Shown here piece by piece: positions 31,141-56,833 of a DNA stretch of 64,000 nucleotides (positions are counted from its first letter, which is position 1; each line of letters opens with the position of its first letter). The position numbers were made by a program, and so were the translations under genes. The stretch is from positions 462,971 to 526,970 of the forward strand of contig NW_020653713.1 in the NCBI RefSeq assembly GCF_003589595.1, read 5' to 3'. This DNA comes from Hyposmocoma kahamanoa (Eukaryota; Arthropoda; Insecta; Lepidoptera; Cosmopterigidae). Below the pieces are notes generated by a model. It had not been told where the DNA came from, did no database searches, and worked only from the letters and a program-made list of their open reading frames with translations.

Positions 31141-33399
31141 ATTTATGAAAAGAAATTGGTTTGATTATATTCATCATTACCTGTATACCTAATTAAACAT
31201 TTGGTATAAAATGTAAGTAGAGCGAGATTAATTAGAAATTCAACGTTGTGTGATAAACCTAATACTTTTTTAGTGTTTTTGTTTTTAATAGTGTAATCAT
31301 CAGCTGAGTTAAGCCTTGTATACTTTGTAAATTAAATAGTATAATTTGGAAAGAAGGTACCTATTCAAGATGTTCTGTGGTCTCCGCCTACCTCTTGCTG
31401 TCTGACAAGGACGTGAGCTTATGTATTATGTATGTAAGATATTCAGTTAATGAAATAATATATTAGAGTTCGAAGTGCACTTGCAAAAAATTCAAGTGTA
31501 TTAAAATAAGGTAAAGACCAAAGCCGACATGACTAATGAGAGGTGAATTACCCCTCCGATTTACCTACCCTGAATTTGTTTGAGCTCCCAGTCTGTTATT
31601 GCCGTTTGTATCATAGTGTAGCATTAATGTAAAAGTGTTGTATCAAATCTCTAATTAACTGAAGATGCAACAATATTGTGAACTAGGGCGTGTCTGGGTG
31701 CGGGGGCGGATGGCGCGGGCGGTCCGGCACGCCCACGGTTACTTCCGCTTCCGTCAGCTGAGTCATCGAGAACTCGCACTCCGTGTGGTCTAATACCATA
31801 AAGGTCATCAAAGAGTCAAAGAACCTAAATTCCATAATGTAAATTGAATAGGGCCAATGACGACAATAATGAATGTGACGACAATAGTGAAAGAATGAAG
31901 TTGATGGTTTGCAAATAAAATATAAACTAAATAATATTATAAGTACTAACAAGTTGCTAAGAGTAAGATGAATATTTCACAAAATTACAGAACCTTGTGT
32001 TTTCTCATAAAAGGTTTTAGGGTGCCAATAAAGTACAGATAATCTATGACATACATAAAAGATATCTAACATTCCAGTCGGCAAAGAATTTAAAGATTGT
32101 ACATGTAAGTCAATGTTATACATGCATAGTGTTATAGGTGTTATGACATTAGGTAGACATCTATAATACGTAATGACCTACGACTTGGTTGAGAACGAAA
32201 TGCGCAATGAAACACAGGAAAAGTCGTGACTAGGTACCTACCTGTTTAATTAATGCATCGACAGGTACCTGCTTAGGTACTTACTAGACACTAGTCAATA
32301 TACAGCCGATATGTCTTGTAGTTTAGTATAAGCACGTGGGAATGTAAATAGATCGCGTTGGCATTGAGAGTGGAAGTTATTAATACTGATATTAATCGTC
32401 CTAGAGATAAAGCACCATATATTTAGTGTGTTTAAAATCAAATGTTTCTAAACTTGTTTAATAATTTGTTTAAGGTTTCGTGATCAATAACCAACAAAAC
32501 ATGTCGCGATATGGGCAATAGTGATCTGTTTGAACACTTAGCTAGAACGTAATATTCTTATTTGTTACTATTATACCATCTTACAAGTTTATGCAGAATT
32601 CTAAATCACAACTGTTTCCGCATTAACAAATGAATGAGATATTTGCACAATAACTAATATAAACGATTTCATTTGAATACTCTACCGTGCAAGACTCATG
32701 ATTTAACTCAGAATGATGTTTGGCATCTAATTAAATACCAGACGCAAACAGCGTCACGTCACTCGACAATCGCATGCCGTGCGACACCACGAAGGTACAC
32801 CCATAATAGAAGCGTTGTAGTTTTGAAAGAGTACAAGTGCTTGCAGACATTTTATTCAAATTTACTTTTTATTGTAGTGAACTAAGGTTGTATTCGACAC
32901 TGATTGGTTTTAAGTTTGTTTACGCTTATAAAAGCAAGTAAAAAAATTTGATATCTATACAAGCTACAGCCTTATATAAGAAGTTTTTGAGTTCATATTG
33001 GCGTGGTGAAAGGGCTGGATAATTAAAGCGGGGACAAATGCTGTCTCGGGGCGGTTGCTCATTCGTGCATAATGGACTTGGGGCAACGCAATGCGTCTGG
33101 CGCTTGACAAAACGCGGTTTGACTTTCACTCTCATTATGAACCAGTCTGGACCGATAAATTATTTTTATAGCAACTAGAACGCTAGCAAATTGTGTCGTT
33201 TCCAAATATTGGGTTATAAACCTTACTTGTACAGAATTTTTATTGCATGCAACTTGCAGGATCACGACATTAAATTCACTTAAAAATGCAATGGTCAAAT
33301 ATAAAAAAAATAATTAAAAATAAAACAAATTTAATGCTTCACAACAGCCAGCCATATTATGTTGCGTGGCACTAGAGATTTGTTATCGTTTATTTACAA

Positions 33400-33951
33400 G
33401 CCACTTTTCTTTCGGTGACTCGGCTGGAGCCCAGAGCAACGCGACATGTGTGCATTTTTTGCCCGCCCAAGGAGGCCGCGGGCGCGAGGTTATACACCCA
33501 TTATTACGTCCTTCCTACTTTCAATTATTATTATCGGGCGGCGGCACCGCACCCGCGACGGGGAGGAGGAGAGGCGCAGCTGCTGCCTACCAATAATCAA
33601 GACCTGTCTATACTAGAGCGAGATAGAGATATGAACTATTAAATAAAAAATTTAATTTCCTACGGTAACCCTATGCCCTAGAAAAAAATAAACGATCTTG
33701 TGAGTACATCAGTAACGAATAAATTGAAACGCTTCCTTACCTTACGAAGGAATAAAAGAATAATTTTGAGATAAATGATGTAATGCAAACCGTATTCGAA
33801 CGCGATAGGAGGCGGATCTACGAACCTTGCCGAACTCGCTCGTTGCTTCTCGGCGGCAGTTCGCTCGCCGCACTTTGGCGGCTGGTCGTGAGAATGGTGC
33901 GTTCCATATGTGAACAAAGAGAATTTATTGTTTGTAAATGTGAAGAAGATA
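33400..33951 (+). promoter_or_regulatory. Probable promoter/5' UTR of the Sp-family gene
   Basis: GC-rich islands at 33420-33590 and 33790-33900 stand out from AT-rich surroundings directly upstream of the first coding exon. A 22-codon upstream ORF (33894-33962) starts here and ends inside the main coding exon in another frame. I cannot fix the transcription start. Confidence 0.4.
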
Positions 33952-48034
<14,083 letters not shown>

Positions 48035-48920
48035 GACGAGGACAGCGGCTAGGACCGGCTGTACCGGCCCCCGGCGGGGCGCGGCTGCCGCCACGGCGAC
48101 AGCGACAGCGACAGCGACTAGCCGCCTCGGATGGCAACATTCGTCCGCCACCTGCGTACGTTTTGTCCGATTGCTTTGCTTCATATTTAGGATTCGCGTA
48201 ATAAAATTGGCCAAAACCTTAAACCGGTTAAGAGAACAGAGCCGGAAGTGTGGCGCGGCGCGGTTACATTTTGTATGGACTTCGATGAACCAGTGATGAA
48301 CCAGTTTTAAGATTTACAGCACGGAAGTTAGCGACTATTCATCACCACTCGTCGTCAGGCTCGCTTTTTATTAGGTGGCACATTCCACAGCACCTGCGTC
48401 TACGTGAATTGTGTGCCATACGCGTATCTCGTTGTACTCGAAGAGATTGGTTCAATAAGTGCCATGTGTTTTTGCCACAATTTCAAATTTCGAGGAGACT
48501 CATGCCCAGCGGTAGGAGTAGAGTGGGCACAGTACACGATTTTGTGGTAATCAAGGTTTAACAATTTTCTAATTGTGTAGCGGCGCTTGATACTTTTTTA
48601 AACTATAATATACTTATTTTACTTCCGCCTTTAATTTGCTACTTTATTATTGTGGTGTCCAAAACAAGGAATACTTATATACTCGAAATAATGTATTTAC
48701 TAATGTAAATGTATATAAGGTAAAACGTGTAAATGATGTAAATAAATAGGTCGAAATTGAAGTGTATATTTTCTGAAAAACTATAAGTGTCTACATGTAA
48801 ATCGACGTACTTTGATCTGTGATCGAAATTACGTGGAGCTTGCATTAACAATTAAAATGAAATTTTAGTTCCATTCCTTACTGAAAATATTTTGTGAAAT
48901 AAAGTAGAACCAATAGATTG
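48035..48920 (+). other. 3' UTR of the Sp-family gene with poly(A) signals
   Basis: AATAAA occurs at 48741-48746 and 48898-48903 after the stop at 48032-48034. Either would give a 3' UTR of about 0.7-0.9 kb. The first 120 bases are still GC-rich (GACAGCGACAGCGACAGCGA near 48097). Confidence 0.5.
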
Positions 48921-51512
48921 ATAATGGTACCGTTTAGTAGCACGTTTATGGGTCAATCAACTTTTTTATTCTGCTAACGTGATAATATTAAAAAAAAACT
49001 CCAATTCGAATGTAGTCAAATGCTGACACCTACAATTTATTATTACTTTTTATTATTAAAATTGATTAATACTATATTCCTAAATCGTGAATATTTTTTT
49101 CAAGATGGATCCGTACCAAAGATTATTTAATTATGCACAAAAGCTAATAATAATAAAAAATATCGAAACTTTTTTACGATAGGTCGTAAAACAGTTACGC
49201 TAACGAGTAAACACTGGGACAGGCAAAAGTTTTAAACTTTTCAATTTTCATGAATACTTTAAAAAATTATTCATAAACGCAGCGATATAAAACTAGGATG
49301 TGACGATTGTAACGATATCAATTCAGATTAGGATTTTTTAATATTTTTGACATAAAATAATTATTTCTTTAAAAAAGTTGATTATTCCTTATAACAATGT
49401 ATGGGGTGGTAGTTTGTAATTATTTCTAGTTGCTAAAGCAAGCTTCATTTTATCTAACTTGGACAAAATCTTAATTAGTTATATATAAGCATGTTTGTTA
49501 TTATAGTTTTATAGAGGAAACTTGAATTGATTTATTTATACTTTAGTTGTATACAATACAGTGGCGAAGGGTGGGTATGTAAAGAAGGTAAGCCGTTGCC
49601 AAAGCTACGTAGCAAATGCTGCAATGTAAGACTTTTCTTTTACGCGAGCCGATGATTATCGTTCGGTTACTTATCACAAGCTAGAAACATGATTTACAGA
49701 ATTTAGTTTCTCCGAAAAAATTTCGACTTTTATTGAACAGATTTGCTTTCATTTGTCTGAATACACGTTACGATTTCGCAAATAAACGATAAATGAAGCT
49801 TATTAATTGAAAATGTACTTAAACCTGTTATTTGAAAAGTTTGATAATTATTTAAAATATAGTTAGAAATGCAAACAAATGGACTTCTGCCTGACGGCTC
49901 CTACCTAATCTAACGTACTAAAGGGGGCGCACCCTGTTTTGACCCCGCCTTGGGTTTCTACTTTTGAATTCATGTCTTTATAATTTTATCTAAGAATAAT
50001 AATTTTGTTGAACAAATATTCAACAATCCATACAGTTTGTATGAAAAACAGACGATAGGATAAACATGAATTAACCAAACTTCTGCCAAAAGGATAGGTA
50101 CTCGTAATACATGTAATAATTATTCTAACAAAAAGTTTTTGGACAAATGATACTTCTGTTGTAAGATATTTCTGTGTTACAAATTTATACCAAAAGAATC
50201 ATCGCATTAATGAAAAAAGTCGAACCGTGCTGGAAATGATGAGATTCGGAAAAAAAATTGTGTTTGTGATAAGTTACTGCATCGTTTATATGGCCCCTTC
50301 ACCACTGACTCCTAAATAGTGAAAATATTCGCGAACACGGCTTCGGCCATACCTGTACCGTTTTTCTTCCATTTCCTGATAACAAGGTCCCATTTTCCTT
50401 CCGCAGAATATGAAGGTAATTCGAACCGAACCGATGACTATTGTCAATAGTTTTATAAATAAAAATTCATATTTAGTCATTATGTGGATTTTACTAAATG
50501 TACGGTGCAGGAGCACTTTTAAAATTTCCAGTTATAATTTTTTTTTGGTAAATCTGCTCAAGATATCAAATTGAAACTTGCAATGGGTCCAAATCACTAT
50601 TTGGCTTTTTTACTCAACATAATATTATAAATAAAGCGTAGATGTTTGTAAGTGTACAGTGTTAAATATGTGTCTGTACATAAAACTTATTTGTTGAATC
50701 GATTAATAAAATATTTTTTTATTGATATTGTTTATAATTTCATAAATCACAGAGGAGCTTGCAATGTATTGTCCAGTAAGTTGACTAGCTAAAAAAAATG
50801 GTAAAAAAAAAGTAAATTAGTTTGTAAAGGTGCTTATCCACCGATGAGACGAGACGAGTTGTATGGCAAAATTTCAATTATCTCCTAGCGCATCTTCGGT
50901 GGAAACGGCCTGGATTGACGAGGATGGGCGAGGTGAGCATTTAAATATTTGTTGACGTAATATTGAACCGCATTGCTGCCTACATAGAGTATTATACTTT
51001 ACAACGGAAACACGGTTTCGCCACCTCGCGCGAGCTTTAATGACAATGCTTGGTGGTAATAGGCCAGAGAGATTTCAATTCTCGTCTCACGTCTCTGGTG
51101 GAAAACCACCTTTACCCGCGAACCCAGCCAGCGTGGAGCCTTGTGCAAAGTAGTTCGCTACAACCCCTGAGGATGCCTCTTGGCGTAACACGTGTCGGGT
51201 TACGTGTTTGGTGGTATCTGTGATTGTAGTTGAGCTTGTGTTATTTGTTTATGCGGAGGGAGCGTGGGAAAATTAATTGCATGAAAAAATATTGAACTCG
51301 AGCGTAATTATTTTGCACGATTTAACCTCCAGTGGGTTTGCAGGTTAGCACATTGATTTACTCCCATTTTTATTGACATGGGATTTCCATAACGCCCGAG
51401 TCTATTGATTACTTGACTTGTTACAAGTTAGCGCTTCAATGGTCTTGTATAATAATGGTCCTCGTGAAGTTTTGACAAATGAAATATAAGTGTATTATTT
51501 ATTAATATATGC
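48921..51512. other. Intergenic, 3' of the Sp gene
   Basis: AT-rich with no supported gene. A 76-codon minus-strand frame at 50286-50516 has no recognisable motif. No repeat family is identified. Confidence 0.5.
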
Positions 51513-51520
51513 GTATTAAG

Positions 51521-52353
51521 CCCTTCGGTACAATCGGTCTACTTTCCCGATCGATTCAGTTTCACTATTCGTGTACTTTCCCGATCGGTCCACTTGTTCA
51601 AATGGTCTACTTTCCCGATTCGCCTATTTCCCATTTCGTCTACTTTCCCGATCGGTCCACCTGCTTTACCCGATCCGTCCATTTCCCATTTCGTCTACTT
51701 TCACGGTCGGTCCACTTGTCCAAATAGTCTACCTTGCAAGTTAATAAAATTTTATGTAAGTTAATAAAATTTTACAAAAAGAAATCGTACATATACAATA
51801 ACACAAATTTTCAAAGGCAGTTTGTAATTGCATAATTGCAGATTGTCATGGAGTGTAGTTTTTATATTTTTGATAGTGATGGCCGCTTTACGTTAACCAT
51901 GATTAGAAAAAAACAAAATCAAGTAGACAGTTTGTTTTTAACCGACTTCAAAAAAAGGGGGAAGTTCACAATTCTACTGTATTTTTTTATGTATGCTACG
52001 AGTTAACGGCATTCGGGAACAGATTTTGATGATTCTTTTTAAATTTGTAGAAATTATTCCATCTCTAAGGGTGCCAAACTAGAGCGTGGATTCAGGATTT
52101 CATTAAAACTTGGCAAGTAAATGTAATTCCAAGAACTTTTGAGGTCGGTTTTTTTTAGTGCTGTACTGAGATTATCTGAGTAGACGCATCATTAAAGTAG
52201 ATATATCGGAAAAGTAGACCGATTGGGAAAGTAGACCGATCGGGAAAGTAGACCGATCGGGAAAGTAGACCAAATGGGAAAGTAGACGAAATGGGAAATA
52301 GACGAATTGGGAAAAACAAGTGAACCGGAAAGTAGACCAATTGTACCGAAGGG
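51521..52353. mobile_element. Non-autonomous DNA transposon (833 bp) with 8-bp target duplication and subterminal arrays
   Basis: Ends CCCTTCGGTACAAT … ATTGTACCGAAGGG are flanked by a perfect 8-bp duplication GTATTAAG (51513-51520 and 52354-52361). Inside each end lies an array of a 17-20-bp unit (consensus TCTACTTTCCCGATCGG), about six variants per side, in inverted orientation. The 8-bp duplication points to hAT (or P-type) insertion, though the ends lack the usual hAT CAG start. There is no transposase. An R1 repeat (51940-52160) is nested in the middle. Confidence 0.85.
51940..52175 (+). repeat. Dispersed repeat R1, copy 3 (nested in the 833-bp transposon)
   Basis: AACCGACTTCAAAAAAAGGG at the left; GAGGTCGGTT, a T-run and AGTGCTGTACTGAGATTATC at the right. 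It is shorter than the copy at 9127 and lacks its middle. Confidence 0.7.
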
Positions 52354-52361
52354 GTATTAAG

Positions 52362-53572
52362 ACTGTAGGAATAATGAATGTAGTCTAGTTAAGTTTCATG
52401 TACATCCTAAACAGTCCCTCTTTAGTTGCCAAGGGCCAAGAGGTGGTTTTATGATTTTTCGTGAGTGCCCTAAATAGACAGGGTTGCCCCTATCGCCAGT
52501 ACTGGCACTACGTATCGATATATATAGGATAAATCAATTTAGAACATAAAAGCATGTATTGGGAATTATTATACATAAGCACCTTTATAATGTAAAGACT
52601 TTTTGCATACCTTGTCTAGGCACTATATGTGTCTATTATAGTTTACCCACCGTTATCTTTTTACCATTCTTGTAATTTAGAAAATAGCTCACGGCCCGTT
52701 GCACGCATGCCTTATAAAGAATAACTATCTGGAGAAAATAAATTATTATGTACCCATAAATCTAAATTGTGTGCGTACATACTCGTGTATCTCGAGATCA
52801 GCAATAAGGTTTTCTTCTGTGCGTTGTAATGAAAACAGGCGTAAATTAGTATAAAACGTTGTGTTACATGCTGCTTTTTTATTTGTTGTGTACAGCAAAG
52901 GGCTCATATGAAAATAAACATTTAGCAAAAGTGTTCACAAGAAATTCCTATTAGGTGAGGCGATTTATTTACTTGGGATTTTATTATTGTTCTGTGGATC
53001 GTACCCCCAACATTGACTAAGATGCCACAAATATAAAATTAGCCTATAAGGCTGCGCGCGCGGCGGCGGTCGTCGGCCGCCATTTGCTGTCGCTACTTCT
53101 GTAATGGGCGGCCATTACCGTGTCCGTGAAATCGTGATGCCGCCAACCGCTGATCACTAAATGCAATGCTCCATTTTATGCTCTCGGTGACGCCTCGGTG
53201 GCTTTCAAGTTAGAATGGAAAAGTGGAGTTCTTGAGCAACGACAATGTCGTGCAATACATTTAGGCAATTGGAAAGATGACGGTAAGCTGCAATCGAATC
53301 GGCAGTATTTGTAGTTTAGGTTGGATTATAAATTTTTAAGTGATAGGGATTTGAGTCCCGGTAGACTAAATAAAAATACCTTGCATCTTCCTCTGGTGAG
53401 TATCATCGCAAGAGAAGAAGGAAAATGTCTGGTGCTAATACGCCGCATTGCCTCTTTCTGCGCATATTAAGTAAGTTGATGCTGTACTGCAAGCGGAAAA
53501 CTCCAGCCCCTCTTAAACCTCGTGCCACTAGCATATTCTACGGCCGATATTGACCAAATGATGTACTATATA
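52362..53572. other. Intergenic with a GC-rich patch at 53050-53150
   Basis: AT-rich except GCGCGCGCGGCGGCGGTCGT and two YY1/Pho-like cores (GGCCGCCATTTG and GGGCGGCCATTAC). This could be the start region of a gene that I cannot see. No ORF supports it. Confidence 0.35.
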
Positions 53573-53972
53573 NNNNNNNNNNNNNNNNNNNNNNNNNNNN
53601 NNNNNNNNNNNNNNNNNNNNNNNNNNNNNNNNNNNNNNNNNNNNNNNNNNNNNNNNNNNNNNNNNNNNNNNNNNNNNNNNNNNNNNNNNNNNNNNNNNNN
53701 NNNNNNNNNNNNNNNNNNNNNNNNNNNNNNNNNNNNNNNNNNNNNNNNNNNNNNNNNNNNNNNNNNNNNNNNNNNNNNNNNNNNNNNNNNNNNNNNNNNN
53801 NNNNNNNNNNNNNNNNNNNNNNNNNNNNNNNNNNNNNNNNNNNNNNNNNNNNNNNNNNNNNNNNNNNNNNNNNNNNNNNNNNNNNNNNNNNNNNNNNNNN
53901 NNNNNNNNNNNNNNNNNNNNNNNNNNNNNNNNNNNNNNNNNNNNNNNNNNNNNNNNNNNNNNNNNNNNNNNN
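53573..53972. other. Assembly gap (400 N)
   Basis: Run of exactly 400 N. The bases on both sides share AAATGATGTACTAT (53557-53570 and 53998-54011), so the missing sequence may be repetitive or its size arbitrary. Confidence 0.99.
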
Positions 53973-54580
53973 AAACCTGATACTAGTGATAATCATTTAA
54001 ATGATGTACTATTTGAGAAACATTAAATGGCCGTTTTAGCATTTTCCGTACTGCAACGCAAACTTGTTTTATGGCACCTTTCTGTGTCGCATAGTGGAAA
54101 ATTCGAGTTCCAGTGCATGTATTCGCTCCCTCTTATGGGTCCTTCAAGGGTGTCGTGAAGAAGCATCTTGTAGGCATGCAGGGTGGAGGTGGCTAGTCAA
54201 CTGTGATCATATCCACACTGCACTAGATACCTTCACGTTTGGATTCCACTTTCCACTTATCATCAAGTAGAGGCGAGTCACCATGCGTGTCAGGTATAAA
54301 AAAATGAATACTAGTGACTAATATTCAACAAGCGTATTTTTTCATATTATCACAAAATATCCAATTGAATTTGGCTCGTACCGTCGTAATTTATGTTGTT
54401 AAAATTGAAAATTGTTGTTCCAAATATGCATTTTTCAACATCACAATATTATATATATCACTGTTTATACTATGTATAAACCTATTAAAATATGCATTAG
54501 AAGATGGCGTGTACAAAACGAGTATTGGCTATTAAATAACTACGTGATTCGAAGCAGCAATCGAACTGGAGGTAATACTG

Positions 54581-54790
54581 GCGACCTCGGTGGCCCAACG
54601 GTTTGCGCTGTGAATGCTGGATGAGGAGGTCTCGGGTTCGATTCCCGGTAGGATCAAGTTGAGAAGTGGACTTTTCTAAATTAGTTCTGGTACGGGTGTT
54701 CCGGGCAGTGTCAAAGAATCTTTGGGATATGAAGGGGAATTTCGTTAAATGCTTAAGAGCTAAATTTTACTTAAAGCAAGCATCCTTTTA
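54581..54790 (+). repeat. tRNA-derived SINE, family a, copy 3
   Basis: GCGACCTCGGTGGCCCAACG, GTTTGCGCTG, then GGTCTCGGGTTCGATTCCCG, the best-preserved head of the family. The body has GGTACGGGTGTTCCGGGCAG. Confidence 0.75.
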
Positions 54791-55304
54791 TTTTTATGAA
54801 TGTATTAACTGCATTTACAGATTTTCTTAAAAGCTTGCCTGTGCCGGGAATCGCGTTAATCCCAGTAGTTCCACGTACTCAGTTCCACGTGGCACCATTG
54901 TAACTCAGAAGTTCTATACATTGAACTAGTGTGAATAAATTTGATGTTTCGAACAAACTCTACGTTATTGTACTAATCAATACGGTCAATTATAATGATA
55001 AAATCTCTCCAATAAACATTGGTTCTTAGAATTAAAGATATCCTTGAATAATCGAGTTATCGAGTAATCGAGTGTCTTTCATGTTAATGAAAGACACGTA
55101 CGTATTAACCACTAAATAAGCACATAACCAGACATAACATTGTTATTGACGCTCTTAATAACATTTTGTACCTCGGCCCTTCATAATCCTCCTACAGTTT
55201 CTTATGTCTCTTTGTAAATGACATGTGTTTTTTTACATGGCTCATAAAAAATACAGTGGCGTAGGTAAGTTTAAAAAATATATAACGTGCCTTTACTTGT
55301 TAAT

Positions 55305-55540
55305 CAGTACAGAGTACTAAAAAACCGACCTCAAAAGTCATTCATCCCGTAGTTTGCCCGGCTTAGAGGTGGAATATTTTGTTCAAATTGAAATGGGACC
55401 ACTCCTAAAGTACCCCTACCCTTACACTCCTAAAGTACTCTTTTAACAAAAAAAGAATCATCAAAATCAGTTCACAAATTATTATTATTATCGCGTAACA
55501 TACATAAAAAACAGTCTCCTCCTTTTTTTGAAGCCGGTTA
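55305..55540 (-). repeat. Dispersed repeat R1, copy 4
   Basis: TCAGTACAGAGTACTAAAAA, then ACCGACCTCAAAAG at the left; CCTCCTTTTTTTGAAGCCGG and TTAAAAA at the right. The outer CAGTACAGAGTAC matches the tail of copies 1 and 3, so it belongs to the element. Confidence 0.7.
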
Positions 55541-56652
55541 AAAATAAACATCATTGTTAGGTAATGCTAATGAGAGTTGTTATGGAACTAATAAGATTTC
55601 ACAGATTTATTCATTTATACTTAAGACTCAATATTTTTTCCTTATCATTCATTCCTTATCATAGACCTGTGGATTAGTAGGTATAATAAAACAGAGGCAC
55701 TTTATTTTTTGCATTTTTTGTTGGTTCGATTCCCGGCTCAGGTAGGCTTCAAAAATCTGTGACTGCAGTTATTCATATTAAAACAAATAAAAGAAAGTTT
55801 CCTTTAAGTAAAATTAGTATTTAAGGTAGTTTACCTTCATGTCCCATTTTCCACCAATTTCCACCTACTACCTGGGATGTGTACTATCCGTGGGTCCACC
55901 GTTCATTTTATTTAATCGTAGTTCTACTACGATATACGTGGATTAAGGTTTCATAAAGATATATAGAAAAGAATCTTAGGCATATGAAAGGCATCTAGCC
56001 CCGCCGGTGATGAGAGGTTGTTTTGCCGGCTTACTAACTTTTCCTGGCGATTTTGACCACGTGAATTAAGTTACTGCCTTTTTCTAACGCACACATCGCA
56101 TCGCTTCACGTAATGTGCAGAGCAGTTTTATATCTTAACACTTGCATGAAATAAATACGATTGTTAAATTGTTCGATAAGTTCGCTACGCTCATATTCTA
56201 ACACTTATCTTTTAGTGTTCGTAATTGCTCTACACAAATTGTAAACAATTTAAACAATATGGTGGCGAGATCCCGTTGATAGTGAATGTTAGAGGCAAGA
56301 AAGCAAGACTGCGCGGTCCGGTGCACCCCGCGGATGACGACCGCACTTACGGCAGTGAGGGTAGTGATAACGTTTAATTACCTACATCAAGATGTACTTA
56401 ATTGTGTTGCATTGTTGATTCCGAGTGCTCTGATGTTTATGAGTCTCGATTATTTTTTTATTGGCCCCAGTTAAACCATTAAGACTACCTATGTTGCTAT
56501 CTTCAGAAAATCTTTAGTAGCAGTAGAGCTCCTTGTGAAAGAGTTCACCCAGGGAAGTAGGTACTGCCACCTTTCCTATTTCTGCCGCCAAGCAGTAATG
56601 TCAGCATTACTGTGTTCCTGTTTTGAAGGGTAAGGGTGCTGGCGAAATGGCG

Positions 56653-56833
56653 AAAAATTATAGGCACATGGGACTTGTCAACTTATGTCTCAGGGTGACG
56701 GGCGCAGTGGCAGTGCCCCTCAAATCTTTGCGATCTGAAGCTCTGAGTGGCACTGCAACTGTTATGGACAGGTGTGTACCTTACCATTAGGCGCACGACT
56801 TGTTCGTCCCGTCACTTGATATTATATTAAAAA
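56653..56833 (+). repeat. Dispersed repeat R3, copy 2
   Basis: TATAGGCACATGGGACTTGT, CTCAGGGTGACGGGCGCAGT, GAGTGGCACTGCAACTGTTA, GGCGCACGACTTGTTCGTCC. Confidence 0.7.

Larger units (their letters stand above)
27261..33790. other. Intergenic spacer between Gpo1 and the Sp-family gene
   Basis: No supported coding gene. Holds R1, R2, SINE and LINE-tail copies (listed) plus GC-rich patches at 30100-30160 (GGGCGGGCGGTGGGTGGG) and 31690-31745. The rest is AT-rich and featureless to me. Confidence 0.5.

Noticed and set aside
50286..50516. 76-codon minus-strand open frame
   Set aside because: No motif beyond a few charged residues; no supporting context.
51534..52345. Short-repeat array considered as a CRISPR or satellite
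   Set aside because: Units are degenerate, lack regular unique spacers, and lie as mirrored subterminal arrays within a transposon bounded by an 8-bp duplication.
54581..54660. Possible tRNA gene on the plus strand
   Set aside because: A- and B-box motifs are present but there is no complete cloverleaf. The same head recurs at 16066 and 26361 with SINE bodies.
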